From NCBI RefSeq assembly GCF_001421515.1, contig NZ_LMKM01000003.1, positions 35,603 to 99,602 on the forward strand: 64,000 nt of DNA. Direction: 5' to 3'. The notes beneath the pieces are model-generated. The model did no database searches. It saw only the letters and a list, made by a program, of their open reading frames with translations, and had not been told where the DNA came from. This stretch comes from Pedobacter sp. Leaf216 (GTDB lineage Bacteria > Bacteroidota > Bacteroidia > Sphingobacteriales > Sphingobacteriaceae). The position numbers and the translations under genes are program-made. This document shows positions 44,518 through 56,200 of this stretch, in pieces. The number at the start of each line of letters is the position of its first letter. Position 1 is the first letter of the stretch.

Positions 44518-44566
44518 CGAAGGTAAACTTTGCCTAATTTTAAGCCAATAGCCCTTTAATACCATT
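44518..44566 (-). promoter_or_regulatory. Extended-motif promoter of ugd
   Basis: Minus-strand reading: AATGGTATTAAAGGGCTATTG (44566-44546, in two pieces), 20 bases, TACCTTCG (44525-44518). The upstream half is nearly identical to that of the promoter at 58341-58389, including the AATGGTATTAAAGG part. The leader is ~45 nt. Confidence 0.75.
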
Positions 44567-44637
44567 ATAATCAATGGGTTTTAGTTTGGCAATTGCATTG
44601 GTTACAGCATTATGGTTTTGATGTATGCTAAAACAGC

Positions 44638-45492
44638 TTATGATGATGTTTTAACTAAACCTTTTAATTTGCAGATCATGCCTGCTGCTAGGGCAAAGCC
44701 GTAATTTACAATAGCCCCGGTTTGGCTTTTTTGCTTTTTGATGTTATACATATCTGTAAGCCATGCACTATAATTTGTAGCGTTCATCTGATCAAAAATA
44801 AGGGAGATATTTTGTCCAGGAGCTACAGTTGTGTGCCATACCCCATTTGGTACAAAAATGGTTTCTCCGGGTTGGAGTGTAACTTCTACCGATCTGGCAT
44901 TTTTATAGAGGGGGTACTTTTGCAGATCCGGATCTAAGATATTTACAGGGGAAAGAAAATTGGAATATCCTTTTTTGCCTGCGTATAAAAACTCATCCTG
45001 CTCACCAGGAAAAAGAATAAATTTTTTCTCGCCATAAAGCTGTGTAATCCAGGCGTTGGTATGATAAAAATCTTTGTGCAGCGAATATTGGTTGCCCTGG
45101 CCACCAAAAAAAAGGTTAATGTTTTTACCAAATCTGCCATAAGGAAAAATCTTCGAATCGAACCAGTTTGGCGTAGCATAATTCATATGGATTGGATTAA
45201 TATGCTCCATAAAGCCTGGTATATCGTAAGGAAGTTCAAAAGTAATTGGGTAAGGTGCAGGGTTTTTTGGGGTGCTTTTTAGGGTGAGTTCCAAAATTTC
45301 GTTGATGGTATACATTTTTCCCTCAAATTCTTTTTTGTAATTACCGAAATGTGCACTAAAAAAATCAGGTCCGAAGGTATGCTGACCCCAAACTTTTGAA
45401 GCATTTTTAAAAACAACAGGATTTCTTTTATTTACATGTTCTGCTATAAATTCTGTATAGGAGATGTGATCTACTTTATTTACGGTTTGCAT
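44638..45492 (-). CDS. JmjC/cupin-like Fe(II)/2-oxoglutarate-type oxygenase
   Basis: The 284-aa protein has the cupin-like (cupin_8/JmjC) fold. The metal triad is readable: HKD at H139-D141 and a distal His in PNGVWHTTV (H220). A Lys-containing strand (LYGEKKFILFPGEQD) between them is typical of this family, as is the N-terminal KRNPVVFKNASK. Such enzymes hydroxylate protein or carrier-bound amino-acid side chains. It is 13 bases downstream of the PPTase gene and so belongs to the NRPS/PKS operon, where tailoring of an amino acid or the product is the natural guess. FIH/JmjC enzymes acting on proteins are the alternative. Confidence 0.85.
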   Translation of the reverse strand: MQTVNKVDHISYTEFIAEHVNKRNPVVFKNASKVWGQHTFGPDFFSAHFGNYKKEFEGKMYTINEILELTLKSTPKNPAPYPITFELPYDIPGFMEHINPIHMNYATPNWFDSKIFPYGRFGKNINLFFGGQGNQYSLHKDFYHTNAWITQLYGEKKFILFPGEQDEFLYAGKKGYSNFLSPVNILDPDLQKYPLYKNARSVEVTLQPGETIFVPNGVWHTTVAPGQNISLIFDQMNATNYSAWLTDMYNIKKQKSQTGAIVNYGFALAAGMICKLKGLVKTSS

Positions 45493-45505
45493 TGATTGAT
45501 TGTGT

Positions 45506-46210
45506 TTAATTTAAATTCCAAAAAACGGTTTCCAGATCTTCACTTGTAGCAAGGGTAAAGATATAGTCGGGAGCTGCACGCATCGTTACCAGGCGGTAAG
45601 GTTTGCATGATCTGGTTTGTATATTTTCCAAACAGTTAATTTCCAGTAGATTATCGATAAGTCCTTCTCCTGTAGCTTTCAGCAGTGCTTCTTTTCTCGT
45701 CCATAAGGTAAAAAAGGATTCTTTCTGATCTTCCGATAGCATTATAAATTCTTCCTCGGCTGTGCAAAAGCAGTAGGGGATTAGCTGGCCCACATCAACA
45801 GGGTGGTCTATATGTTCAACATCTATCCCGATCGGATTTTCGCTCATGGCAATCATAATGTATTGCGCACTATGACTGATGTTAAATTCGATACCAGCTG
45901 TAGATGGCTTTTTGTTTGCCGTTTGGTTAAAAATTACCGATTGAGGCACGGTGCCGGTATATTGTGAAATTATTTTCCTGATGGCGAGCCTTGTAGCAAT
46001 AAAACGCCGCGTATCGTGTGCTTTCAAAAAATACCCGGATCTTTTTATCTCCTCTGGCGAAAGTATCTCATTAATCTGGTTGCAGAATTTTTGATAATAA
46101 AGCTCAAAATTGATCTTGAAAATGTTGTTTTTCGTCAGGTCAATATCTTCAGTAGAATCGAGGCTTCGCCAATCCACGTTTAAAATAACGGGCAGTTTGT
46201 TAGCTAGCAT
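45506..46210 (-). CDS. 4'-phosphopantetheinyl transferase (Sfp type)
   Basis: The chosen start (46210) overlaps the NRPS stop by 11 bases (ATGCTAGCTAA); longer readings run over the NRPS C-terminus. Sfp-type motifs are present: FNISHSAQYIMIAMS, the Mg-binding GIDVEHID and FFTLWTRKEALLKATGEGL (W..KEA). The enzyme attaches the phosphopantetheine arm of CoA to carrier-protein Ser residues. Its coupled position implies that it activates the three carrier domains of the neighbouring synthases (S537 and S1521 of the 2167-aa protein, S1034 of the 1349-aa protein). Confidence 0.93.
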   Translation of the reverse strand: MLANKLPVILNVDWRSLDSTEDIDLTKNNIFKINFELYYQKFCNQINEILSPEEIKRSGYFLKAHDTRRFIATRLAIRKIISQYTGTVPQSVIFNQTANKKPSTAGIEFNISHSAQYIMIAMSENPIGIDVEHIDHPVDVGQLIPYCFCTAEEEFIMLSEDQKESFFTLWTRKEALLKATGEGLIDNLLEINCLENIQTRSCKPYRLVTMRAAPDYIFTLATSEDLETVFWNLN

Positions 46211-49200
46211 GTTGATGCTTGTTGAGGTTTGTTTGTAAAATATTGGCAAATGCCTCGTTGTGTGGGGCGGATATAAAAGTTTTATGGTCGCCTGGGATTT
46301 CGCAAACCTCAACGCCTTGAAGTGCAAAGCGGTCCCATCCAAGATAAGTAAGGTCATCAAGGAAATATAACCTTTCACTTACTCTAAATAAGGTTACCTT
46401 TAAATCGCTTGGTTGTAGATAATATTTTTCCAATGCCTGATCGTATTGATTATACAACTCTTTCTCGCGATCGGTGAATAATCCCCAATCACTGTCATGT
46501 TGGTTTACAAAGTTTTTGAAAAGCCGTTTTTTTGTAGCATTAAGCTGGTATTTAACCGTGTTAACAGGTCTCTTTTTAAAAGAATTGGCTATAAAAGGAA
46601 TTTTTTTGAACTGTCGTTTTACAAAATGACCAAAATTATTGTCTAATTGCCTAATTGGTGCGTTTTGGCCTGTATCAGTATCAATTACTCCCAAAAGGTT
46701 AACAGCTTTACCCATTTCTTTAAGTTGTTTGGCCATTTCGAAGGCAATAAAGCCTCCTAATGAATAACCAACGATGTTATATGGCCCATCTTGATTGATT
46801 TCGAGGATTTCGTCAAGGTATCTTGCCGCAATCTCCTCAAGGGTATCCGGAAGATCTTCATAACGGTCTAAACCAATTGCCTGCACTCCATAAATTGGTT
46901 GGTCATCATCCAGGGCGGGAATTATCGATTTAAATAATAATACGTTAAGTCCACTGCCGTGAATTAGATAAACGGGTGCTTTAGAGCCTCCTGTTCTGAT
47001 CGGAATAATCGTTTTAGAACGCTCACTATCTGTAGTAACGAACTGTGTGGCAAGTTTTTCTATGGTAGAATGGGTAAGGAGTACGTTTAGTGGCAGGCGG
47101 ATACCTGTCTTTTTTTCCAAAGCCACCATTACCCTTACTGCCATCAGCGAATTGCCGCCCATTTCGAAAAAATCGTCTTCAATACCCAGTTTTTCAACAC
47201 CCAGGGCATCTTTCCAAAGGTTTATGAGCAGCTGTTCGGTTGGGTTTATCGGTTTAGTGATATCCTTATTTACAGGATATTGCGCTCTTTCAGGTTTAGG
47301 CAATATATCACGATCTACCTTTCCACTTGCAGAAAGTGGGAAAACACGCATTGCTACAAAAAAATCCGGCACCATATAATCTGGCAAAAGGGTTTTAAGT
47401 CTGTTCTTCAATAACTTGCTGTAATTTCTGTTCAAAAGGAGTTGATTTTCAGTGTTATCTGTTTCTGTAGAGAGAACAATTTCCTTATTGGCCAATTGGG
47501 TTTCGCAAATTGTGAGGTAAGCCACGAGGCAATCATCTGCCCCGGTATCATTGCGCTGAATAATTAATGAATCGCTTATTTCTGGTTGAGCGTTTATAAT
47601 GCTCTCAATTTCACCCGATTCTACCCTATGCCCACGCACTTTGATTTGATGATCTATTCTTCCAAGACATTGTATTTCTCCATTGTTGAGCATAATGCCA
47701 AGATCGCCCGTTTTATAAAGAATGATATTGGAGCCATCGTTTGCGAAAATAAACTTCTCGCTCATGAGCGAATTATTATTTACATATCCTAAACCAACAC
47801 CTTCTCCACCGATACAAATTTCTCCTACATCGCCCATTTGCACGGGCCGGCCTGCGGCATCGTTAATGTAAATTACCGTATTATGAAGGGGCTTGCCAAT
47901 CGTAATCAACTCATCGCTAACTGATATTTGTTTACCTATCGAATATATGGTGGTTTCAGTAGGGCCGTACATGTTCCATAAACTAGCTCCTGTAGCCATA
48001 ATCGATTTAGCCAGATTAAGATCCAGCTGCTCACCACCTGCAAAAACCTTGAGGCTGTTTGTTTCAAGACCAGAATTTAAAATCATCTTCAAGGTGGAAG
48101 GCGTACCTTGAATAATCGAAATTTTTTGGCTTGAAATTATATTGTTGATTAACCTTCCGTCTTTACATGCAGCATCACTAGCAATTACTGTTTCTGCACC
48201 GGTAATAAGCGGCAAAAGGAGTTCGAGCGCAGCAATATCAAAAGAAATGGTTGTTGTTGCCAGCAAACGGTCTTCACAATTTATGCCAGGCATTTCCTTT
48301 GTACTCAGTAAAAGATTTGCAAGGTTACCATGACTTATTTTAACCCCTTTCGGTCGTCCGGTAGAGCCTGAGGTATATAGTAAATAAGCGGTATCGTTTA
48401 AACTGATGGTGGGAGTTTGCCAGTTGTTAAGATGTGCATCCAGTGAGGTAAAAATTTCTTCGGGATTGAGTACTTCCAGTTTTACGGGAACATGAGCCAG
48501 TAAATTAGAAAATAAATATGTTGCACCCGAATCGGTGAGCATATAATTTATCCGCTCAGCGGGCAATGTAGGGTCTATCGGGAGGTATGCAGCACCAGTT
48601 TTTAAAATGGCAATTATTCCGGTTAGCATTTCAATGGAACGGCTGATTGAGATGGCTACAATATGGCCTTTTCTTATTCCTTTATTTTTTAAAACGGAAG
48701 CTAATGCATCTGATTTTTTATCGAGCGATAAAAAGGTAAGTGCATTTTGCTCAAAACTTACTGCCCGGCGGTTTTGAAACTTTGATACGCTGTTGCTAAA
48801 AAGTTCAACGAAAGATTGATTGTTAGCCAATGCTTTGCCAATTGTTACTGATTTAAGCTTTCCATCCATTATCGCATCATATATCGAAATGGATGGAGTT
48901 TTGATCATACTGTTGATCAGGAGCTCATAATCCTGCATCATGGCCTTAATACGGGCCTGAGAAAAGAGTTGTGCGTTGTAATTCCACTCTAAAATAAGTC
49001 CATCTGGTGAATCGGTGGCATTAACAAAAAGTTCGAAAGTTTCACAGCATCTTGCATTGGAGTTAATCTGGTGCTCAAGTCCATCAAATCTCACATCACT
49101 GTCCATACCCATGTCGATGTTAAACACAATGGGTACAAGCGGCACTCTGGAGTGATCTCTCTTGGTTTTAAGTTTTTCTAAAAGTTCTCCAAAACTATAC

Positions 49201-50249
49201 TGCTGGTGTTCATAAACATTCATCAGGTGTGCTCTACGCCCTTTTAGGTAATCATTTAGCGGCATTTCGGCATCAACATAACTTTTTACCGGTAATATGT
49301 TAACGCAATGGCCCACCAGATCGTAAAATTCACCTACTGCCTGCTCTGCCGAGGGTAAACCAATAATCAGATTGGCCTGACCTGTTTTTTTGAAAATAAG
49401 GATTTCAAATAAAGATAACATGGTGGTTACCAAACTGCATCCTATTTTGGCACCCTGGCTTCTTAAGTCTTTAATTACACTGCCACTCAAGTGTTGATCG
49501 ATTCTGTTTGATTGATAACTTCGTTGAGTACCCCTAGAAAAATCTGTAGTCAGGTTTACTGTAGGTAAATCACCGGCGCATTCATTTAACCAAAATTCTT
49601 CTGTGTTCCTAAAATCGGGGCTTTTGCGGTATGTTTCTTTTACAACTGCAAAATCGCTGATCTGGAAAGGTTTAGGAAGGGAATGCGCTGATCCACTGGC
49701 ATATGCACTATATAGTTTACTAAGTTCTTCGAGGATAATGCCAAATGACCACCCGTCGCAGATAATATGGTGAAAAATTAAGGTAATTTGATGTTGTTTT
49801 ACTTCGTTGCGATGTACAAATGCCCTGAAAAGTGGCCCCTCGTTTAAATCGAAAGGTATGGCCATCTGCGATTTTAAAAAAGTGCTAAACTCAATTTCTC
49901 TGCCTTTTTGCGGTAAATGAGAAAGGTTTTGCACCGCAATTTCAAAAGGCATTTCATTGTAAATGATGAGTTTTTCTCCATCTCCACTTATTACGCTTCG
50001 CAGGGCTTCATGCCTGTTTATCACTTGGGCAAAAGCTGCTTTAAAGTATTCAATTTCGAAATTACCAGTCAGGTTAATTGTAACCGATTCATTGTAGGCG
50101 AGGTTAGCTTCATCTCCACCCAATAAACAGGAAATAAAAATTTCCTGCTGTGCTTTGTTTATGGAGATCACTTTGTTTATGGCCCGCTCATCTTCGAAGG
50201 GATTAAAATCAACTGTTAACGGCTCAATTTCTAATTCTAAAGGCATCAT
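46200..50249 (-). CDS. NRPS module C-A-PCP-TE
   Basis: The synthetase has 1349 aa. Condensation domain ~25-455 with an intact HHIICDG (H160-G166). Adenylation domain ~475-985 with LLYTSGSTGRPKG and the A10 Lys in ASGKVDRDIL (K977). Carrier domain with Ser in MGGNSLMAVR (S1034). Type I thioesterase ~1090-1345 with GYSLGG (S1163), D1190 and H1322. Reading the ten specificity positions by alignment to GrsA gives D-I-L-Q-F-G-M-I-Y-K, which from memory is very close to glycine codes such as DILQLGMIWK. The module would condense the upstream acyl chain with this amino acid and release the product by hydrolysis or cyclisation. It starts 11 bases after the 2167-aa synthase stop. Confidence 0.95.
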   Translation of the reverse strand: MMPLELEIEPLTVDFNPFEDERAINKVISINKAQQEIFISCLLGGDEANLAYNESVTINLTGNFEIEYFKAAFAQVINRHEALRSVISGDGEKLIIYNEMPFEIAVQNLSHLPQKGREIEFSTFLKSQMAIPFDLNEGPLFRAFVHRNEVKQHQITLIFHHIICDGWSFGIILEELSKLYSAYASGSAHSLPKPFQISDFAVVKETYRKSPDFRNTEEFWLNECAGDLPTVNLTTDFSRGTQRSYQSNRIDQHLSGSVIKDLRSQGAKIGCSLVTTMLSLFEILIFKKTGQANLIIGLPSAEQAVGEFYDLVGHCVNILPVKSYVDAEMPLNDYLKGRRAHLMNVYEHQQYSFGELLEKLKTKRDHSRVPLVPIVFNIDMGMDSDVRFDGLEHQINSNARCCETFELFVNATDSPDGLILEWNYNAQLFSQARIKAMMQDYELLINSMIKTPSISIYDAIMDGKLKSVTIGKALANNQSFVELFSNSVSKFQNRRAVSFEQNALTFLSLDKKSDALASVLKNKGIRKGHIVAISISRSIEMLTGIIAILKTGAAYLPIDPTLPAERINYMLTDSGATYLFSNLLAHVPVKLEVLNPEEIFTSLDAHLNNWQTPTISLNDTAYLLYTSGSTGRPKGVKISHGNLANLLLSTKEMPGINCEDRLLATTTISFDIAALELLLPLITGAETVIASDAACKDGRLINNIISSQKISIIQGTPSTLKMILNSGLETNSLKVFAGGEQLDLNLAKSIMATGASLWNMYGPTETTIYSIGKQISVSDELITIGKPLHNTVIYINDAAGRPVQMGDVGEICIGGEGVGLGYVNNNSLMSEKFIFANDGSNIILYKTGDLGIMLNNGEIQCLGRIDHQIKVRGHRVESGEIESIINAQPEISDSLIIQRNDTGADDCLVAYLTICETQLANKEIVLSTETDNTENQLLLNRNYSKLLKNRLKTLLPDYMVPDFFVAMRVFPLSASGKVDRDILPKPERAQYPVNKDITKPINPTEQLLINLWKDALGVEKLGIEDDFFEMGGNSLMAVRVMVALEKKTGIRLPLNVLLTHSTIEKLATQFVTTDSERSKTIIPIRTGGSKAPVYLIHGSGLNVLLFKSIIPALDDDQPIYGVQAIGLDRYEDLPDTLEEIAARYLDEILEINQDGPYNIVGYSLGGFIAFEMAKQLKEMGKAVNLLGVIDTDTGQNAPIRQLDNNFGHFVKRQFKKIPFIANSFKKRPVNTVKYQLNATKKRLFKNFVNQHDSDWGLFTDREKELYNQYDQALEKYYLQPSDLKVTLFRVSERLYFLDDLTYLGWDRFALQGVEVCEIPGDHKTFISAPHNEAFANILQTNLNKHQHAS

Positions 50250-50259
50250 CTTAGGTAAC

Positions 50260-53200
50260 TTATAATTGAATCTGTAAGAATTTCTTGTCGTTTTGCGGAT
50301 CTTCTAAAAACCAGGCCGGGTTACCAAAACGATCTTTCCCTAATCTTGCTCCAGCAATTGGAGGAGTATTATTGTCAATTACAATGGCCGTATTTTGATG
50401 TATTGCATCCGCTTTTTCACCACGGTGATCCGGCAAAAAGCCTGCTTCTATAAGTCCATCGATGGAAGAGGTAAAAACACTGATTATTTTATTGATGTCA
50501 TCATAAGTGGTAGCCTCCGTCATAAAGCAAGGAAAGCCATCAAGGATATGAATCCCTTTTTCCCTCATGAGTACAAAAAGCAGTTCGCTGTAGGGAATAT
50601 CCTGTTCGAACTTTATTTTCCATAGCGAACCGTAGTTAACGATATTGATTGGCAGCTGCCTTGCCGCAATTTCTTTTGTTAGGGCATGAGCGATAAAATT
50701 TCCTTTATCATTTAACCGCTGTTGCAAGGCAGGTCCTTGTGCTTTCATATAAAGAAGTGATGCCTTGGCTGCGGCAAGTGCAAGTGGATGACGAACAAAG
50801 GTACCGGCGAAATAGGTAATGCCTACTTCAGGTATCGAACTATCGCCATAATTCCATGAGCCACCATCAAGCGCATCCATAAATTTTCTTTCACCAGCAA
50901 TTACACCTATGGGAATACCCGAACCTACTACTTTTCCGTAAGCGGCCAGATCGGCTTTTATGCCAAATTGGGCTTGTGCACCACCCGGATGCATCCTGAA
51001 TCCTGTTATTACCTCATCAAAAATTAACGCGATGTCATGATTGTGGGTAATTTTACGGAGTTCGGTCAAGAACGCAACCGGTACAAATTCCGGCCGTCTG
51101 CTTTGTACTGGTTCTACCAAAACCCCCGCAATTTCGTTTGCTCTTTGTTTAATTATCGATAGTGTTTCATCAGTTCCATAATCAAGGATGAGTATGTTTT
51201 CTACGGCTTCGGGCATAATGCCTGCTGCTGCCGGGAAAGATTTTAATTTTTTCGTTCCCCTTACCAATACCTCATCAAAAATACCGTGGTAAGAGCCAGA
51301 AAATGCTACAATTATTGAGCGGGCAGTAACGGTTCTAGCCAGGCGGATACAGCCCATTACCGCTTCTGAACCAGTACTGCATAAACCTGTCCGGTCAAAT
51401 CCGGTAAATTCGCAAATCAGTTTGCTTACCTCAGCTGCCAATTCGTGCTGCGGACCCACCTCAAAACCTTTTTCAATCTGGTTATGGAGTGCTTCTTTAA
51501 TAAATGGAGGTTGGTAGCCCAGCATGTTGGATCCAAATCCATTCAATGCATCAATGTATTCATTATCATCCAGATCCCAAAGTTTGCTGCCTTCTGATTT
51601 TTTTACAACTACCGGGTAAATTAAATCTTTAAGTGCTGGTTTAAAGCCGTTTACTACCCGTGGATCGGCCATGTATGGTCTGCTTTCTACCGTATAGTTT
51701 TTACTTTTCGAAGTTTTTAAATTGTAACGTTGAGTAAGTTCGGTCAAGAAAAGGCGTTGCTTTCCATCAAGTTCTGTTTTGGTAAATTCAATTTTTGGAG
51801 TGGCACCAAAGGGTTTGCTTATTTCTTTTCGTTCTTCATTTGATAATTCACCCAGTGCGGTTTTTATTGGTTTGTTTACTTTCTGGGGTGCTCCTACAGG
51901 AATATTTGAGCTAATTGGTTGCGCAGGCTGCGGAAGGTTGGTTAACAACTGAATCTGTTTGGCAATAAGCTCAAGCTGGGCCGAAAGTAGTGATAACGCA
52001 GTATGATCCTGAGTTTGAGGTTGAGTGCTTTGAACTGAAAAATTGGGTTGAGGTTCTGCTATAGGCTGTTCTGGCGTAATAAATTTACTTATATAATCGG
52101 TTAACGTTTGTATGGAAGAGCATTCTTCATTTAACTGTCTGAAAGTAATTGGCACATTAAACTCTTTTTTGAGCGAACTCGCTACCTGGGTAAGCAATAG
52201 TGAATCGAAACCAATCTCCAAAAAGTTTTTACTGATATCTACTCCTTCAAACTCAATTCCGGAAGAATTTTCCAGTACCGTTTTCACCTTTGTAATAAGC
52301 ATCTTCTTTTGCGTCTCTTTCTGATCAGTATCCATAGTAATATCGTTAAATTTAGTTTTTAGCGGGTTGGGCAAATGGTTTGTGGCTGGCTCTACCCAGT
52401 ATTTTTTTCTTTCGAAACAATACGATGGAAGTTCGAGAAACTTCCGTTGTTGATTTTTATAATATTCCTTCCAGTTTATTTCGCGGCCTTCTAAAAAAAG
52501 TTTTCCAAGAGCATAAATAATCTGTTTGGTGTCTGCCTCACCTTGTTTTATGCCCGCAATTACTGTGCTTGCAACAGGCTGCTCCATTATGATCTGTTTG
52601 GTAAAAATACTTAAGGTATCACCAGGGCCAACCTCCAGAAATATTGGGTCGTATGTGGAAGTAATATGCGTTACAGCGGCCTCGAACTTTACCGTTTTTC
52701 TTAAATGATCTGTCCAGTAATCTACACTTAGCGCATCCTTATCGGTAAGTAAACTGCCTGTTACTGTTGATATTATAGGTGTTTTTGGAGTAGAAAGGGC
52801 AATTGTAGATACAAGCTTACGGAAAGCTGGTATCACCGGATCCATCATGGAGGAGTGAAACGCATGTTTGGATGAAAGAAATTTACTTGGAATGCCAATA
52901 GCTTCAAGTTTTTTTTGAAAGTTGGAAAGTGATTCAACCGGACCGGCAATAACATATAAGTTTTTGGTGTTTTCTGCTGCAACAGAAAGATCTGCCGGTA
53001 AAATACTAAGGAGATCAATATTTTTTACCCTGGCAGATAACATTCCGCCCGCGGGCAATTCGCTTATCATTTTTCCCCTCAGGGCAACCAGTTTCAGTGC
53101 ATCTGCAAGCGAAAAAATACCTGCTAAATGTGCGGCTACATATTCGCCAACGCTGTGGCCACAAAATACATCAGGATTACATCCAAAACTCATCCATAAT

Positions 53201-56200
53201 TTGGCCATAGCATATTCTGTAGCGAAAATTGCCGGCTGAGCATATTGAGTGTTCTGCAATACATCTTTACTTTGATCAGCAGAAAATAAAAGATTTATGA
53301 GGTCAATATCCATCAAATCTTTTAAAATTTCTGCACACTCATCAATAGCCTGGCGGTAAGTGGCCTCTTGTTGATAAAGACCAAAGCCCATATTATGGTA
53401 TTGTGAGCCTTGCCCAGGAAACATAAAAACGAGGTCGTTCGCTTTTTTTGTCAACTGTTTATTCAAAAATAAATCCTGATTGTTGGTTGCCAGCTGTTCT
53501 GCCAGGTTTTCTTTAGTATCAACAACTACGAAACCACGGTGGTTAAAAACGCCACGTGAGTTTTGCAGGGAAAAACCAAGGTCTTCGGCAAGCGTTTCGG
53601 TATGTAGTGATGCAAAGTTTTTTAACTGCGATTTGTAGCTGATTAAGCTCTCGGCTGATTTTGCCGAAATAGGAATGAGTTCAAACTCACGGCTGGTAGT
53701 TGTGGCATTGATGCTATTTTCGTAACCTTCCAAAATAACGTGCACATTTGTGCCACCTACTCCGAACGAACTCACGCCAGCAATTCGCTTTTGATCATTC
53801 CAATCTTGAAGGCGGTTATTTACAAAAAATGGGCTATTATCGAAATTAATATTCTTATTTGGAGTATTGAAGCCGATTGAGGGTACTAACTTTTTATGAT
53901 AGATAGATAAACAGGTTTTTATAAAACTTGCCACGCCGGCCGCCTCTGTAAGGTGGCCGAAATTGCTTTTTATTGAGCCTATGGCGCAGTATTGATTATT
54001 TACCTGGTTTCCAAATGCCTGAAGGAGGCCTTCAAATTCAATCGGATCGCCAATTGGTGTTCCGGTACCATGGGTTTCAATGTATGTTATTTCTGTGGTT
54101 TCAATATCGGCATCTACAATGGCAGAAAGTACTGCATCTGCCTGTCCGTCAGTGCTTGGAGCAGTAAAACTTGCTTTCTCATAGCCATCATTGCTTACCC
54201 CAACACCCTTTATTACCGCATATATTGTGTCTCCATCTGCTTCAGCATCTTCGAGTCTTTTTAATAAAACCACTCCTGCACCATCACTAAAAACTGTACC
54301 TGTTGATTCATCATCAAAAGGGCGGCAATGGCCATCTTTACTTAAAATACTTCCTTCCTGGTAAATATGGCCGCTATTGATGGATGCATTTATACTTGCT
54401 CCACCTGCAAGTGCAATATCGCACTGCATGGCCCTTAGGCTGTTTACAGCCTCCAAAATGGCTAGTAGAGAGGTTGAGCAGGCCGAGTTAATGTTAATTG
54501 CGGGGCCTTTAAGGTTTAAATGATAAGCTGTTCTTGAGGCAATGTAATCTTTATCGTTAACTGTGGTAACCTGAAGCTTACCCATTGTTTCGATTTTATC
54601 GGGATGCGCCAATACATTGGTTTCGTAATAGAAATTAGGGCCACAGCCTGCAAAAACTCCTGTTTTGTAATTTACTTTAGCAGGAAGATGCGCTGTTTTT
54701 TCTAACACTTCAAAAGCAATTTCGAGGAATATCCTGTGCTGCGGATCCATTAATTCGGCCAGTTTTCTGTTAATACCGAAGAAATCCGGATCAAACATTT
54801 TTGGGTTTTTAATAATGCCACGGGCTTTGATATACAGGGGATCTTGTTTTACCTGTTCGGGTATATTAACATCCAGTTCTGAATCACTAAAAAAAGTGGT
54901 TGTTTCTCTTCCCTGCGCCAATATATCCCAGAGTTCGGCAATGGTTTCTGCTCCCGGAAATCTGCCTGCCATGCCAATTACAGCAATATCCCTTGATTTA
55001 TTGCCATTCGAATGACGTTTTAAGCGAGTGGATTCCAATGCCTTGTTAAGGTAATTTGCAAGCCCCGAAACAGTTGGATACTGATAAAGCTTTACCACAG
55101 GGATTTTAATATCCTGGGCATCCATGGCAATAATTAAACGCTGTGATAAAAGTGAATTGCCGCCAAGATCGAAAAAATTATCATTTACACCGATGCGTTT
55201 TACTGCTAATACTTCTTTCCATACGGCAGCAATTTTTGTTTCTAACGCTGATCGTGGTGCTACATACGGGGTAGCCAGCAGATCGGAATAGTCTGGAATA
55301 ACGAGTTGCTTTCTATCAATTTTGCCACTAATGGTAAGCGGCATTTGCTCAAGCGGAACCCAAATTCTGGGTATCATGTATTCTGGCAACCTGTTGCTTA
55401 AATAGGCTTCGGTATCGGTTTTGTTAAAAGATGCATCAGAAACCACAAATGCAACCAATTGCTTATCACTTTCGGTGTTATTTTTAACCAACACAACACT
55501 TTGGCTAATCATCGGACTTGCATTTAACGCATTTTCAATTTCGCCGATTTCAATTCTGTAACCTCTTATTTTTACCTGTTCATCACCTCTTCCTATGTAT
55601 TCAATATTGCCATCTGCCAGCCATCTTCCCATATCACCGGTTTTGTAAAACAGGTGGTTGCCAAGTGAATTTATGCTTATAAAATTTTGTGCCGTAAGTG
55701 CATCATTGTTTAAATAGCCCTTAGCCAGTTGAGGGCCAGTGATGTAAATTTCACCTACTTTTCCTGCTGCTACCTCTTGTTTTGTTTCATTAAGAATGTA
55801 AATGGTTGTTCCGGCCAAAGGTTTACCAATGGGTAAAGATTCGGAAAGCGAAATCTGATCAGCATTGCATTTAAAGGCAGTAGTGGTTACCGTTGCTTCA
55901 GTAGGACCATAAACGTTATAAAAATCGGCTTTGAACTGCCATTTTAAAAATAAGGCTTTCGGACAAACATCTCCACCTACAACGATTCTTTTCAGTGTTG
56001 TATATTTTTCGGGGTTAAGGTTTTCTAAAAAACCCGGAGTTAAATCAAGATGTGTGATTTCCTTATCGGAAACATATTTTGTAAACCTTTCTACATCTGC
56101 CAATAGCTCTTCGGGCAACAAAACCAAACATGCGCCGGTGGTTAAGGCTAAAAATATTTGTTCAACGGAAGCATCAAATGATATGCTGGAAAATAGCAAA

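Noticed and set aside
44638..45492. Transcription regulator (JmjC sometimes annotated as such)
   Set aside because: No DNA-binding domain is present; the metal triad and operon position favour an oxygenase.
47047..48333. Plus-strand frames inside the NRPS gene
   Set aside because: They are antisense shadows of strongly coding sequence with all NRPS motifs intact.
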